A stretch of DNA of 11,240 bases. Source: Methanobacteriota archaeon (GTDB taxonomy: Archaea; Thermoplasmatota; Thermoplasmata; RBG-16-68-12). The notes under the pieces were generated by a model, which was given only the letters and a program-made list of their open reading frames with translations, was not told where the DNA came from and made no database searches. The DNA lies in assembly GCA_005878995.1 (NCBI GenBank), contig VBME01000082.1, positions 1 through 11,240 of the forward strand, in the 5' to 3' direction. The translations under genes and the position numbers were made by a program. How positions within the stretch are numbered: the stretch's first letter is position 1; each line of letters opens with the position of its first letter. This document shows, piece after piece, positions 1 to 6,646 of this stretch.

Positions 1-371
1 GGGCGATCGACGGAAGGAAGGACGGCCAACTCGTGTACTACGAACGGCCGAACGTCGGCGGGGTGAAGGAGAGCCGCGTCCTGCTTGCGTCCCTGCCGGA
101 CGCCGCGACGGTTCGGGACATGCTCCTCTACATCCTTCCCGCCAAAGCGGAGGTCCGAAAGACGCGGGAGATCTACCGCTTCCAAGGCGTCCAAGTCCAC
201 CTGGACGTGGTGGCCGGTCTCGGGAAGTTCCTCGAACTCGAGAAGGTCCTCGGAGACGAGTCGGAACGGGAGGAAGCCCGGAAATACCTCGAGTCCCTGC
301 GGGCCTACTTCCAGATTCCGGACGAGGATCTTATGGCCTCGTCGTACAGCGACTTCTTCGAGTCGGACTAA
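1..371 (+). CDS. CYTH-domain protein, class IV adenylate cyclase-like (5' partial)
   Basis: This is the C-terminal part of a CYTH-superfamily protein (CyaB-type class IV adenylate cyclase, thiamine triphosphatase and relatives). These enzymes fold as a beta-barrel tunnel that binds triphosphate substrates with metal ions. The reading frame is open from base 3 with no stop, so the gene begins outside the window. A GTG at 33 is internal, because the residues before it (AIDGRKDGQL) already fit the family. Visible signatures are the strand with YYERP, a K-E-S-R segment, and near position 205-245 the typical stretch HLDVVAGLGKFLELE, which carries the acidic and glycine residues expected late in CyaB-like proteins. 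The N-terminal ExExK signature is not in the window, so catalysis cannot be judged. The stop TAA (369-371) lies three bases from the convergent MgtC-family stop. The family is fairly certain, but whether the substrate is ATP, thiamine triphosphate or another triphosphate is unknown. Confidence 0.85.
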   Translation, partial: AIDGRKDGQLVYYERPNVGGVKESRVLLASLPDAATVRDMLLYILPAKAEVRKTREIYRFQGVQVHLDVVAGLGKFLELEKVLGDESEREEARKYLESLRAYFQIPDEDLMASSYSDFFESD

Positions 372-374
372 GGA

Positions 375-1004
375 TCACTCGACCTCGAACTTGCGGACCT
401 TCTCGTTCCGCCGGAGCGCATCCAACAATCCAGCGACGTCGCCCGGCTTGAGACGCACCTGCGCGGTCACGCTGACCTGATGTGCCTCCTTGTCCACGTG
501 GATCCGCTCGAAACGGGCGAAGGAGGGCGGGAGCATGCCATCGAGGTCTTGCGCGCTCAGCGGGTTCGCAATCGTCAGATGGACGAGCTTCGCGTGGGAG
601 CCGAAGCCCTTGCCTTCGAGGAAACGGTCCGTGAGGACGACGGCCCAGACGACCGCGTAGTTCACGATCACGAGGAGGTAGAGGCCTGCGCCCGCGGCGA
701 CTCCGAGCGCCGCCATCGCCCAGACCAACGCGGCCGTGGTGAAGCCGAACACCCGGTCGTTGCTGCGGATCAGGGCGCCCGCCCCGAGGAAGCCAATCCC
801 GGTGATCACACCGCCGAGGAGGGGCAGCGGATTGTCCTCTTCCAGCGTGATCGCGAGGATCGCCAGCGTCGCGGCGCCCATGGAAACGAAGATGAACGTG
901 CCGAGACCGACCGGCTTCCGATGGAGCTGCCGCTCCAGCCCTACCGAAAACGCAAGGCCGAACACGAAGAGGAGGCGGAGAACGACTTCAGTCGGGTCGA
1001 TCAT
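375..1004 (-). CDS. MgtC/SapB family membrane protein
   Basis: This 209-residue protein belongs to the MgtC/SapB family of inner-membrane proteins, linked in bacteria to survival in low magnesium and to membrane-potential or ATP-synthase control. The biochemical role in archaea is not known. The N-terminal about 125 residues hold four to five hydrophobic segments with the family's marks: GLERQLHRKPVGLGT at 22-36, GGVITGIGFLGAGALIR at 64-80, and FGFTTAALVWAMAALG at 86-101. The soluble C-terminal part, about 135-209, looks like the small ACT-like regulatory tail seen in longer members. The start ATG (1002-1004) has no Shine-Dalgarno, and the frame meets a stop upstream before any other start. 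It is the last gene of the minus-strand block, 74 bases after the cysteine-rich gene, and could be read through from it. A weak AT-rich stretch at 1062-1078 might instead give it its own promoter. The family call is strong and the function is unproven. Confidence 0.9.
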   Translation of the reverse strand: MIDPTEVVLRLLFVFGLAFSVGLERQLHRKPVGLGTFIFVSMGAATLAILAITLEEDNPLPLLGGVITGIGFLGAGALIRSNDRVFGFTTAALVWAMAALGVAAGAGLYLLVIVNYAVVWAVVLTDRFLEGKGFGSHAKLVHLTIANPLSAQDLDGMLPPSFARFERIHVDKEAHQVSVTAQVRLKPGDVAGLLDALRRNEKVRKFEVE

Positions 1005-1061
1005 GGAGGAGCGGGCCCATCCCGACGGTGCATCCCATCAAGCGACCTCATCGGTGAGAGG

Positions 1062-1078
1062 GCTATTTCTCGTTTTTC
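1062..1078 (-). promoter_or_regulatory. Possible weak promoter for the MgtC-family gene
   Basis: This is the only AT-rich patch in the 74-base gap between the cysteine-rich gene and the MgtC-family gene. On the minus strand it reads GAAAAACGAGAAATAGC, a run of A followed by AAATAG that could act as BRE plus TATA. A start site about 27 bases downstream would leave a leader of about 35 bases with no Shine-Dalgarno. The match is poor and cotranscription with the upstream genes is equally possible. Confidence 0.25.
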
Positions 1079-1291
1079 TCAAGACGGGCGAGGAGGCGCG
1101 TCAATCGAGTGCTGGCAGGCTTCGCATCCTTTTCGGCGGTGGCGAACGACACACCGAAGGCACACCATGCGATGGCAGGACCAGCAGACGCGACCCCCGA
1201 TTGGCGGACGGTCGCCGGAGCCGCCCGCGTGGACGGTCCCGCAGCACCCGCACCGCCACTCGACGATTTCGCGGGATGGGATCGAGGGCAC
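1079..1291 (-). CDS. Small cysteine-rich zinc-finger-like protein
   Basis: This is a 70-residue reading frame starting at GTG (1289-1291). A TTG at 1298-1300 that overlaps the stop codon of the preceding radical SAM gene is an alternative start three codons earlier. The protein carries nine cysteines: Cys14, Cys16, Cys17, Cys36, Cys39, Cys44, Cys47, Cys56 and Cys59, with His40 and His51 between them. The spacing CxxC-x4-CxxC-x8-CxxC (36-59) with the upstream CGCC is typical of treble-clef, RING/B-box or zinc-ribbon folds, probably holding two zinc ions. It lacks a signal peptide and membrane helix, so it should be cytosolic. It follows the radical SAM gene with essentially no gap, suggesting translational coupling and a shared task, for example as a metal-binding or nucleic-acid-binding partner. 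I do not recognise a named family. The cysteine pattern and the tight packing are the reasons for calling it real. Confidence 0.6.
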   Translation of the reverse strand: MPSIPSREIVEWRCGCCGTVHAGGSGDRPPIGGRVCWSCHRMVCLRCVVRHRRKGCEACQHSIDAPPRPS

Positions 1292-1296
1292 GAGAA

Positions 1297-2427
1297 TCAA
1301 GGCCGGACCAGTGGCGAATCGAGCGTCGGGAGATCCATCAACGCGTCCTCCCGATGTCCCAGGCCGTTCATCGCGGTTTCCTGGAGGATCTGCGCGTGGA
1401 TCAGCTCCCGCGGGTCCTTCGACATCACGGCCGGGGCGGCGAACATCGGCTGCTTGCCGCCGTTCAAGAGGTCGCGGTAGTACGGCATCCACGCGGACAG
1501 GAGCTCCCGCGGATTGACGAACGCCTGGGTCGCGTAGTACTGGTACCACGCGCACTGGATGTCGCACGCGGCCATCCGTTGGCGGCGCTCGTGCCCGTCC
1601 GGGGACTCGAGGTACGTCATCAGGTCCGAATCGATCAGGTTGATCGTCTTCTCCTCGAGGACGCGGCAGGGGTACCAGAGGAAGCCGTCCGCATCGACGA
1701 TGATCGAGGACGAGTCACAGCCGTGGTCCCACGTGATCCGCTTGAAGTAGCTGTCCGGCGAAATGATGACGCCGGGATACTTCTTCTTGATCTCGAGGCC
1801 GACCCGGCTCATCTGCCAAAGGTCCGGGAGGTGGTCTTTCGTGTTCTTCAGGTGGACCGCGCACATGACGACCGCCTTGACGCCGGCGTCATAACACCGC
1901 CGGATCTTCTGTTCCAGCGCCCCGATGTCGTTCTTCGTCACGACGATCTGCACCGTGACGATCGAGCCCCATTTCGTGTACTCCTCGAGCTCGTCGTACA
2001 TGTCGAGGTTCTTGTGGCCCTCGTCGATCGAGATGTGCAGGAAATCGATGTACTTCCCGTACTCCGCCATCGGGTACCGCTGCTGCATGTCCCGCTCGGA
2101 GGTCGTGAAAAGCAGGTACCACGGCTTCTCGTACTGGTACCGCAGGATCTCCCCGATGTCGTCGCGGACGAGTGGGTCGCCCCCTTCGAAGCTGCACACG
2201 ATCACGGAGGAGCGACCGAGGTTGTCCAGGATCGCCTTCACGTCCTCGGTGGGCATGTCCTTCCAGCGGTTCTTGACGTGCCAGCAGTTGCAGAAGGAAC
2301 AGGTGAAGTTACACCGACGGGTCAGCTTGAAGGAACAGTAGAACGGATAGATTGCTTCCTTCGCCATCTTGTTCCGAAGGATGCGCCCCGCGACCTCGAG
2401 GAACCGCTTCTTTGGGAGCTTCCTCAT
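1297..2427 (-). CDS. Radical SAM protein with SPASM/twitch-like C-terminal cysteines
   Basis: This is a 376-residue radical SAM enzyme. The Cys39-x3-Cys43-x2-Cys46 motif (CNFTCSFC) binds the 4Fe-4S cluster that cleaves S-adenosylmethionine. It is followed by a GGDP motif at 82-85 (usually GGEP), which contacts the SAM amino group. Strands such as FLHISID (129-135) and IVTVQIVVT complete the partial barrel. Beyond the barrel, Cys237, Cys254 (in FLWYPC), Cys288 and Cys292 fit a SPASM/twitch-type auxiliary cluster, as in enzymes that modify peptides or other large substrates (COG0535-type). There is no signal peptide. The start ATG overlaps the stop of the large GxGYxYP membrane protein by ATGA, and a small cysteine-rich gene starts at its own stop, so the three are a coupled set. 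The reaction and substrate are unknown. An HpnH-like or peptide-modifying role is possible but not shown. Superfamily membership is certain. Confidence 0.9.
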   Translation of the reverse strand: MRKLPKKRFLEVAGRILRNKMAKEAIYPFYCSFKLTRRCNFTCSFCNCWHVKNRWKDMPTEDVKAILDNLGRSSVIVCSFEGGDPLVRDDIGEILRYQYEKPWYLLFTTSERDMQQRYPMAEYGKYIDFLHISIDEGHKNLDMYDELEEYTKWGSIVTVQIVVTKNDIGALEQKIRRCYDAGVKAVVMCAVHLKNTKDHLPDLWQMSRVGLEIKKKYPGVIISPDSYFKRITWDHGCDSSSIIVDADGFLWYPCRVLEEKTINLIDSDLMTYLESPDGHERRQRMAACDIQCAWYQYYATQAFVNPRELLSAWMPYYRDLLNGGKQPMFAAPAVMSKDPRELIHAQILQETAMNGLGHREDALMDLPTLDSPLVRP

Positions 2428-5400
2428 GGCCCGTCGTCGCCACCATGGGGCTCCGCCGGATAATCCTTTCCCAGCCGGGCCTGGAAGCGGCCCTGGAGAC
2501 CGACGAACAGCGCGAGCGCGAGGGCGGTCGCGGCGATCATCACGGTCGGAGCGTAGAGCGCGTACTCGAGCGCCGCCGGGAGCGGCGCGATCAGGAGGGA
2601 ATAGACGATCGGCGGCAGGCGGAAGAAGAGCACGATTAGAGGAAGGAAGAGGATGGCGACGGCGAGCGGCCGACGCAGATTACCTCCGCGTCCCTCGTAC
2701 GCATCCATCGCATCCAGGGCCGCGTACGCGAGAGCACCGAGCAGGCCCAGGAGGGCGAGGAACGTCGGGACGGCGCCTTCGGTCAGCAACGAGAGGCCGC
2801 CGAACACCGCGGCAAGAGCTAGCGCGGCCCCCGATGTTGCGGTTGACGGATTCAGGCGGACGATTCGCCGCCCGAGGACCGCGAGGGTCGGTGCAAGGAT
2901 CAGCAGGGCCCCGGCCAGGGTCAGGAGTAGCGGTCCCTGTACCTGGAGGCGCAGCGCGAGGGAGTAGTAGAATGCGACGGAGAGCGCGGAAAGCGGCAGG
3001 GCCAGGAGAAATCCGGGGAGGAGCGCCCGGGGGCGGCGCGCCGTGCTTTCGGGGATCGGCGCACCGCGAATCGACCACGTTGCGACGACGAGGAGGACCG
3101 CCAGCCCGGTGAATGTTGGTAGGTCGAATCCACCGAGGAAACCGAGGGCGACTCCGAACGTCAATCCCGCAAGGATTTCGGAAGCGTGTCCCGGACGGCG
3201 GGCGAGGGACGTCTCGAGGACCAGGAGCGTGCCGACGAGGGCCAGCGGGACCGCGACGCTCGTCCGGATCGCGAGAGCAATGAAGACGAGATCCAGGAGG
3301 GCAGCCGCAATGGGTGAGCGGTCTGGGTACGCGCGGCCGAGGAATCGATGGAGGGGCCGATGGATGCCCGCGACGCCGATTCCGATCAGGATCATCGGGT
3401 ATGTCCAGAAATTCTGTTCGAGGGCTTCTCGGAGTGCGAAGGTCAGCAGGGCCACCGCCATGGCGACGAGGAGCACGACGCCGGGACGGATCGTTCCGCT
3501 GGGTGACCCCCCGGACCCCGATGAGCGCTGGGCGAGGAACGCGACGACGCCGCCGGCGAGGACCACCAAGAGGGACGCCAGGAGCGCTTCCGCGGCGGAG
3601 ACACCTCGGAGGTCTTCGAGCGCGAGGTAGGCGGCGTACGCCGCGGAGTTCGTGTCCCCGGCCGCGAGGAATGCATCCGCGTCCCGGAGCCGCGCGCGGG
3701 CCGAGTCGAATGCGGACCCGAAAAGCAACGGGACAATCGGATTTCCTTCGGAAGCCGCAAACTGCGCCTTCGCGGACCGGACGAAATCCTGTCGTAGGAG
3801 TCCGAAGAACTCGGAGGGCCTGACCACCTCCAGGTTCCCCTGCAGCTGCCCTGCGAGCTCGGTCACGAGCGTCCGTGCGTCTTGGAGATTGAATCGGAAT
3901 GTGTAGACGGTTAGCCAGATGAAATGCGGGCCGTTGTCCCACGTGGCAATCGCCGGGCCGAGTTTGCCGAGGACGTTTTCATCCGTGGTCCAGAAATGCG
4001 TCGAGCGGACGACGGGCGCGACCGCGGACGACCCGGCTTGCATCCACATGTCCCGGGTCTTCGGCTGATCGTCGTAGTCGAGGACGATGCCCTCGGGTCG
4101 GACTCCGTCGACGTATGCCGAGAGGGTCGCGGCGGAATACGGAATCTCCGAGGCGGGGAAGGCGTTCAGGAGCCACAGGACGTGCATGTCCGCGGCGTCC
4201 AGGTACCGCTTCGAGAAGTTCACGAACGGCGCGAGATCACCGGCGCCCGCGTAATCGGGATACAGGTAGCCCGCGCCACTCGGGGCCGCGATGAACTGAT
4301 CGAGCGGACTCGCGGTCTCGTAATACATATCGAGCAGCGGGGGCGCGAGGTCCACGAGAAGCGGGTTCAGACTCCATGCGAGCGGCATCGTCCCGCGGAC
4401 GGACTCGGACCAGCGGTCCCGCATGAGGCCCGCGGCGAAGTCGAGGTTGTCCCCGTCCGGCACCGCGACGACGACGTACGTCTTGTTCTCCAGGACCTTC
4501 GGCACCGCGGACGGTGCGACTTGGGGATGGGTCTCGTTTCGTCCGAGGGCGGTGAGGACCGAGAGGTTCGGAACATCCTGTACGCCGACGACAAACTTTC
4601 CCTGACCGGAAGCCATCTGGACGAACGAGTTCTCCTCCGTCAATGTGGGACTCGGGAACCAACCGAGGATTGGGATCCCCCGAGGGGTCGCCTTGAGGAT
4701 TCGCATCGTCGCGGCGGTCTCGAACGGAGACGCGAGCGCTCCCTGGTGATGATAGAAGACGAACGTCTTCGTTGCGTACAGGTAGTCGCGGATCGCCCAG
4801 CGATCAGGAGGAAGGATCGCCAAGAGGGTCGTCGAGGCCGCGGGATACAGTTCCCGCAGCGCGCGGTCGTACGCGCCGATTGCGTCGAGGGAGGACCAGC
4901 TGCTGCGGGCGTAGTCGAGGAAAATCGGAAGGCCGTACGATTGGTTCATCCATGCGGCGAGGTCCGGACCCACCAGGAGCGCGTCGTGGTGCGCCGCGAT
5001 CATCGTGCCGATGTCGATGGACTCCGGCCGCGACGGATCGAACACGACAAGGCTCGAGGCGCGCCGGGCGTACGCGTCGATCGCGGCTTGGGTGGAGATG
5101 TCGTCATGCGTGATGTTGAATCGGGTGGCGAGATACGACAGCATCGCCGACGTGTTCCCTGCGACGCCGGGCACGTTCAGGTACAGCTCCACGCCGGCCC
5201 GATTCACGAGGCCTTGGAGCGAGGTCAATAGGAGTCGCAGGGAGAGGTTCGCGTTGGGATCGACGGTGACCGCGTGGAGGATTGGTCCCATCGTGAATTG
5301 CGGGAACGGACTGACACCGGGCGGGAGGCGCGGCTGCCCGGCGGAGCCCATTGGCTCGGTGGGCCAAAGCAGGTTCGCAGCGAGGACCACGACGAACAAG

Positions 5401-5525
5401 GCGGCGAGTGCGCCCACTGCGGTCCCGGAGGATCGAAATCCCGAACCGTCCGGACTCCGAGTGATCTGAATCCCTCGAGTCGTCGACGTCCGTCGACGCA
5501 ACGGCCGCAAGCGACGGAGGTGCAA
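2424..5525 (-). CDS. Large membrane protein with GxGYxYP putative glycoside-hydrolase domain
   Basis: With a TTG start at 5523-5525 this is a 1033-residue protein. An arginine-rich N-terminus and one membrane helix (about 34-54) are followed by a large outside domain. That domain contains VPDGDNLDF near 352-360 and GAGYLYP at 417-423, the signature of the GxGYxYP family, a putative glycoside hydrolase of unproven activity. From about residue 640 to 1020 there are roughly twelve to thirteen hydrophobic segments, an unusual fusion of ectodomain and polytopic membrane part. The start was chosen because GGAGG (5535-5539) lies nine bases upstream. The longest frame, from an ATG at 5664-5666, would run into the divergent SplB-like gene, and a GTG at 5574-5576 is another option. 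The stop overlaps the start of the radical SAM gene, making this the first gene of the minus-strand operon. Family assignment rests on the motif. The role is inferred as surface glycan processing or transport, with low certainty. Confidence 0.85.
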   Translation of the reverse strand: MHLRRLRPLRRRTSTTRGIQITRSPDGSGFRSSGTAVGALAALFVVVLAANLLWPTEPMGSAGQPRLPPGVSPFPQFTMGPILHAVTVDPNANLSLRLLLTSLQGLVNRAGVELYLNVPGVAGNTSAMLSYLATRFNITHDDISTQAAIDAYARRASSLVVFDPSRPESIDIGTMIAAHHDALLVGPDLAAWMNQSYGLPIFLDYARSSWSSLDAIGAYDRALRELYPAASTTLLAILPPDRWAIRDYLYATKTFVFYHHQGALASPFETAATMRILKATPRGIPILGWFPSPTLTEENSFVQMASGQGKFVVGVQDVPNLSVLTALGRNETHPQVAPSAVPKVLENKTYVVVAVPDGDNLDFAAGLMRDRWSESVRGTMPLAWSLNPLLVDLAPPLLDMYYETASPLDQFIAAPSGAGYLYPDYAGAGDLAPFVNFSKRYLDAADMHVLWLLNAFPASEIPYSAATLSAYVDGVRPEGIVLDYDDQPKTRDMWMQAGSSAVAPVVRSTHFWTTDENVLGKLGPAIATWDNGPHFIWLTVYTFRFNLQDARTLVTELAGQLQGNLEVVRPSEFFGLLRQDFVRSAKAQFAASEGNPIVPLLFGSAFDSARARLRDADAFLAAGDTNSAAYAAYLALEDLRGVSAAEALLASLLVVLAGGVVAFLAQRSSGSGGSPSGTIRPGVVLLVAMAVALLTFALREALEQNFWTYPMILIGIGVAGIHRPLHRFLGRAYPDRSPIAAALLDLVFIALAIRTSVAVPLALVGTLLVLETSLARRPGHASEILAGLTFGVALGFLGGFDLPTFTGLAVLLVVATWSIRGAPIPESTARRPRALLPGFLLALPLSALSVAFYYSLALRLQVQGPLLLTLAGALLILAPTLAVLGRRIVRLNPSTATSGAALALAAVFGGLSLLTEGAVPTFLALLGLLGALAYAALDAMDAYEGRGGNLRRPLAVAILFLPLIVLFFRLPPIVYSLLIAPLPAALEYALYAPTVMIAATALALALFVGLQGRFQARLGKDYPAEPHGGDDGP

Positions 5526-5534
5526 TATCCTTTC

Positions 5535-5539
5535 CCTCC
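5535..5539 (-). promoter_or_regulatory. Shine-Dalgarno for TTG start of the GxGYxYP membrane protein
   Basis: On the minus strand this reads GGAGG, nine bases before the TTG at 5523-5525. It decides the start: no other in-frame start in the first 100 codons of the open frame has a properly spaced GGAGG. The GTG at 5574-5576 directly abuts a GGAGG with no spacer, which is too close to work. Confidence 0.5.
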
Positions 5540-5590
5540 GTGCGTCTGACGCCTGCTCGCGAACAGTTTCACGCACCTCCGGGACTCGGG

Positions 5591-5600
5591 ACTTAAAGTG
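5591..5600. promoter_or_regulatory. AT box in divergent promoter region, possibly bidirectional
   Basis: The sequence acttaaagtg is the only AT-rich patch between the two divergent genes and is almost palindromic. As a TATA box on the plus strand, its centre is about 27 bases before the ATG at 5623, which fits a leaderless SplB-like mRNA. On the minus strand (CACTTTAAGT) it would give a start near 5568 and a leader of about 43 bases containing the GGAGG of the GxGYxYP gene. The BRE side is not a strong match in either direction. Confidence 0.45.
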
Positions 5601-5604
5601 GGCA

Positions 5605-6495
5605 ATGTCTCCCTCGACTCCTATGGAGGATCTGCTGGGCGTCTTCGTCCCCTCCCCGCGGGACACGTTCCGGATCCGCGAGACGACGGTCCGCCAGGCT
5701 CTCCGCGCAGATCCGTTGCCTTGGCTCGATTACTCCTTCAATCCGTACGTCGGATGTTACCATGGTTGCCTATTTTGCTATGTTCCGCGACTCCTGCAGA
5801 TCGACCGATCGGAGTGGGGAGCTTCCGTCGTCGTGAAGCGAAACGCCGCGAGCGTGCTCGCAAGGGAAATCCGGAAGGTCCCGAAAGGACTCGTTGCGAT
5901 TTCGACCGCGACGGACCCGTACCAGTTCGTCGAGGGGAAGTACCGAATCACGCGTCATGCCTTAGAAGTCCTCCTCCGTGCGCAATGGCCCGTGTCGGTG
6001 CTTTCGCGGTCCCCGCTCATGCTCCGCGACCTCGACCTCTTCCGGCGGTTCGACGACATCGAGGTGGGCATGTCCGTGCCGACCGTCGATGATCGGGCGC
6101 GCGCCCTCCTCGAGCCTTGGGCTCCGCCAATCGAGGCTCGATTGCGATGTCTCCGACAACTGGCGGACGCAGGCCTGACGACCTTCGTGTCGTTCGCCCC
6201 GGCCTACCCGCCAACGGGCGGCGTGACGCCCGAGGGAATCGCAGACGCGTTCTCGGAGGCCGGGGTCACCAAAATGTTCACCAGGTCCCTGGACGGGAGA
6301 TGGGGCGCTCTCGAGGCAATTGAGACCGCCGTCCGGGCGAGTGAACTCCGGGAGGAACTCTCGCGGATTGGAGATCCGGAACACATGACCGCATTCATTC
6401 GAGCCGTCGGGGAAGCGTGCCAAGCGCGGGGAATCTCGTTTCGGGGCGCCAGCGAGTTTCGTGCCGAGAAGGGATCCGCAGGCCAGCCGAGCTGA
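5605..6495 (+). CDS. SPL-family (SplB-like, COG1533) radical SAM protein
   Basis: This protein of up to 296 residues belongs to the group of radical SAM enzymes related to spore photoproduct lyase (COG1533, Rv2578c-like). The motif Cys51-x3-Cys55-x2-Cys58 (CYHGCLFC), preceded by DYSFNPYVG, binds the SAM-cleaving 4Fe-4S cluster. The ISTATDPYQFVE stretch at 99-110 is the hallmark TDPYQ of this group, and SVLSRSPLMLRD (131-142) and EVGMSVPT (153-160) match later barrel strands. Its length is normal. Most members have no proven reaction, and true lyase activity on DNA photoproducts should not be assumed. Two starts are possible, ATG 5605 and ATG 5623. The TATA-like box at 5593-5598 lies about 27 bases before the second, which suggests a leaderless transcript and a 290-residue product. 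It is divergent from the GxGYxYP operon and followed by a 151-base gap, so it is probably transcribed alone. Confidence 0.9.
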   Translation: MSPSTPMEDLLGVFVPSPRDTFRIRETTVRQALRADPLPWLDYSFNPYVGCYHGCLFCYVPRLLQIDRSEWGASVVVKRNAASVLAREIRKVPKGLVAISTATDPYQFVEGKYRITRHALEVLLRAQWPVSVLSRSPLMLRDLDLFRRFDDIEVGMSVPTVDDRARALLEPWAPPIEARLRCLRQLADAGLTTFVSFAPAYPPTGGVTPEGIADAFSEAGVTKMFTRSLDGRWGALEAIETAVRASELREELSRIGDPEHMTAFIRAVGEACQARGISFRGASEFRAEKGSAGQPS

Positions 6496-6596
6496 CCTCG
6501 TTGCCTGCAGTTCAAGGTTGCTCCGTATGTGAAACAGAATCGCCGCGCCGCATCCTCCTTTGCATTGGTCATCCCTACGCGTCACCTTACCAAGTA

Positions 6597-6608
6597 GGAA
6601 ACATTAAG
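6597..6608 (+). promoter_or_regulatory. Promoter (BRE/TATA-like) of the PKD surface protein gene
   Basis: Within the otherwise featureless 151-base gap after the SplB-like gene, GGAAAC followed by ATTAAG resembles an archaeal BRE plus TATA element. A start about 27 bases downstream falls near 6632, just at the Shine-Dalgarno, giving a very short leader of about 15 bases. Confidence 0.5.
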
Positions 6609-6631
6609 ACGGCTACCGGAGATGGGTCACA

Positions 6632-6640
6632 GGAGGAGGG
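6632..6640 (+). promoter_or_regulatory. Shine-Dalgarno for the TTG start of the PKD surface protein
   Basis: GGAGGAGGG ends six bases before the TTG at 6647-6649. It supports this rare start codon, which is also the one that yields a proper signal peptide (basic residues then a hydrophobic core). Confidence 0.7.
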
Positions 6641-6646
6641 CCACGC

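Noticed and set aside
1079..1567. 162-residue version of the cysteine-rich frame
   Set aside because: The first 80 or so residues overlap the radical SAM C-terminus in another frame and look like random Arg/Pro/Val shadow. Only the part after 1300 carries the cysteine pattern, so the short start was taken.
736..2463. 575-residue plus-strand open frame
   Set aside because: It lies antisense to the clear radical SAM and MgtC-family genes. Its composition (rich in Arg, Asp, Val and His) is typical of a GC-rich shadow and it has no recognisable domain.
2680..3942. 420-residue minus-strand open frame
   Set aside because: It is in another frame of the GxGYxYP membrane protein, which has clear hydrophobic segments there. 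The alternative is Arg/Pro-rich with no motif.
3924..5231. 435-residue plus-strand open frame
   Set aside because: It is antisense to the GxGYxYP ectodomain, whose motifs (PDGDN, GAGYLYP) show the real coding strand.
6496..6596. Possible small RNA or tRNA in the gap after the SplB-like gene
   Set aside because: I saw no cloverleaf, no conserved T-loop and no strong hairpin. Only the promoter at its end could be supported.
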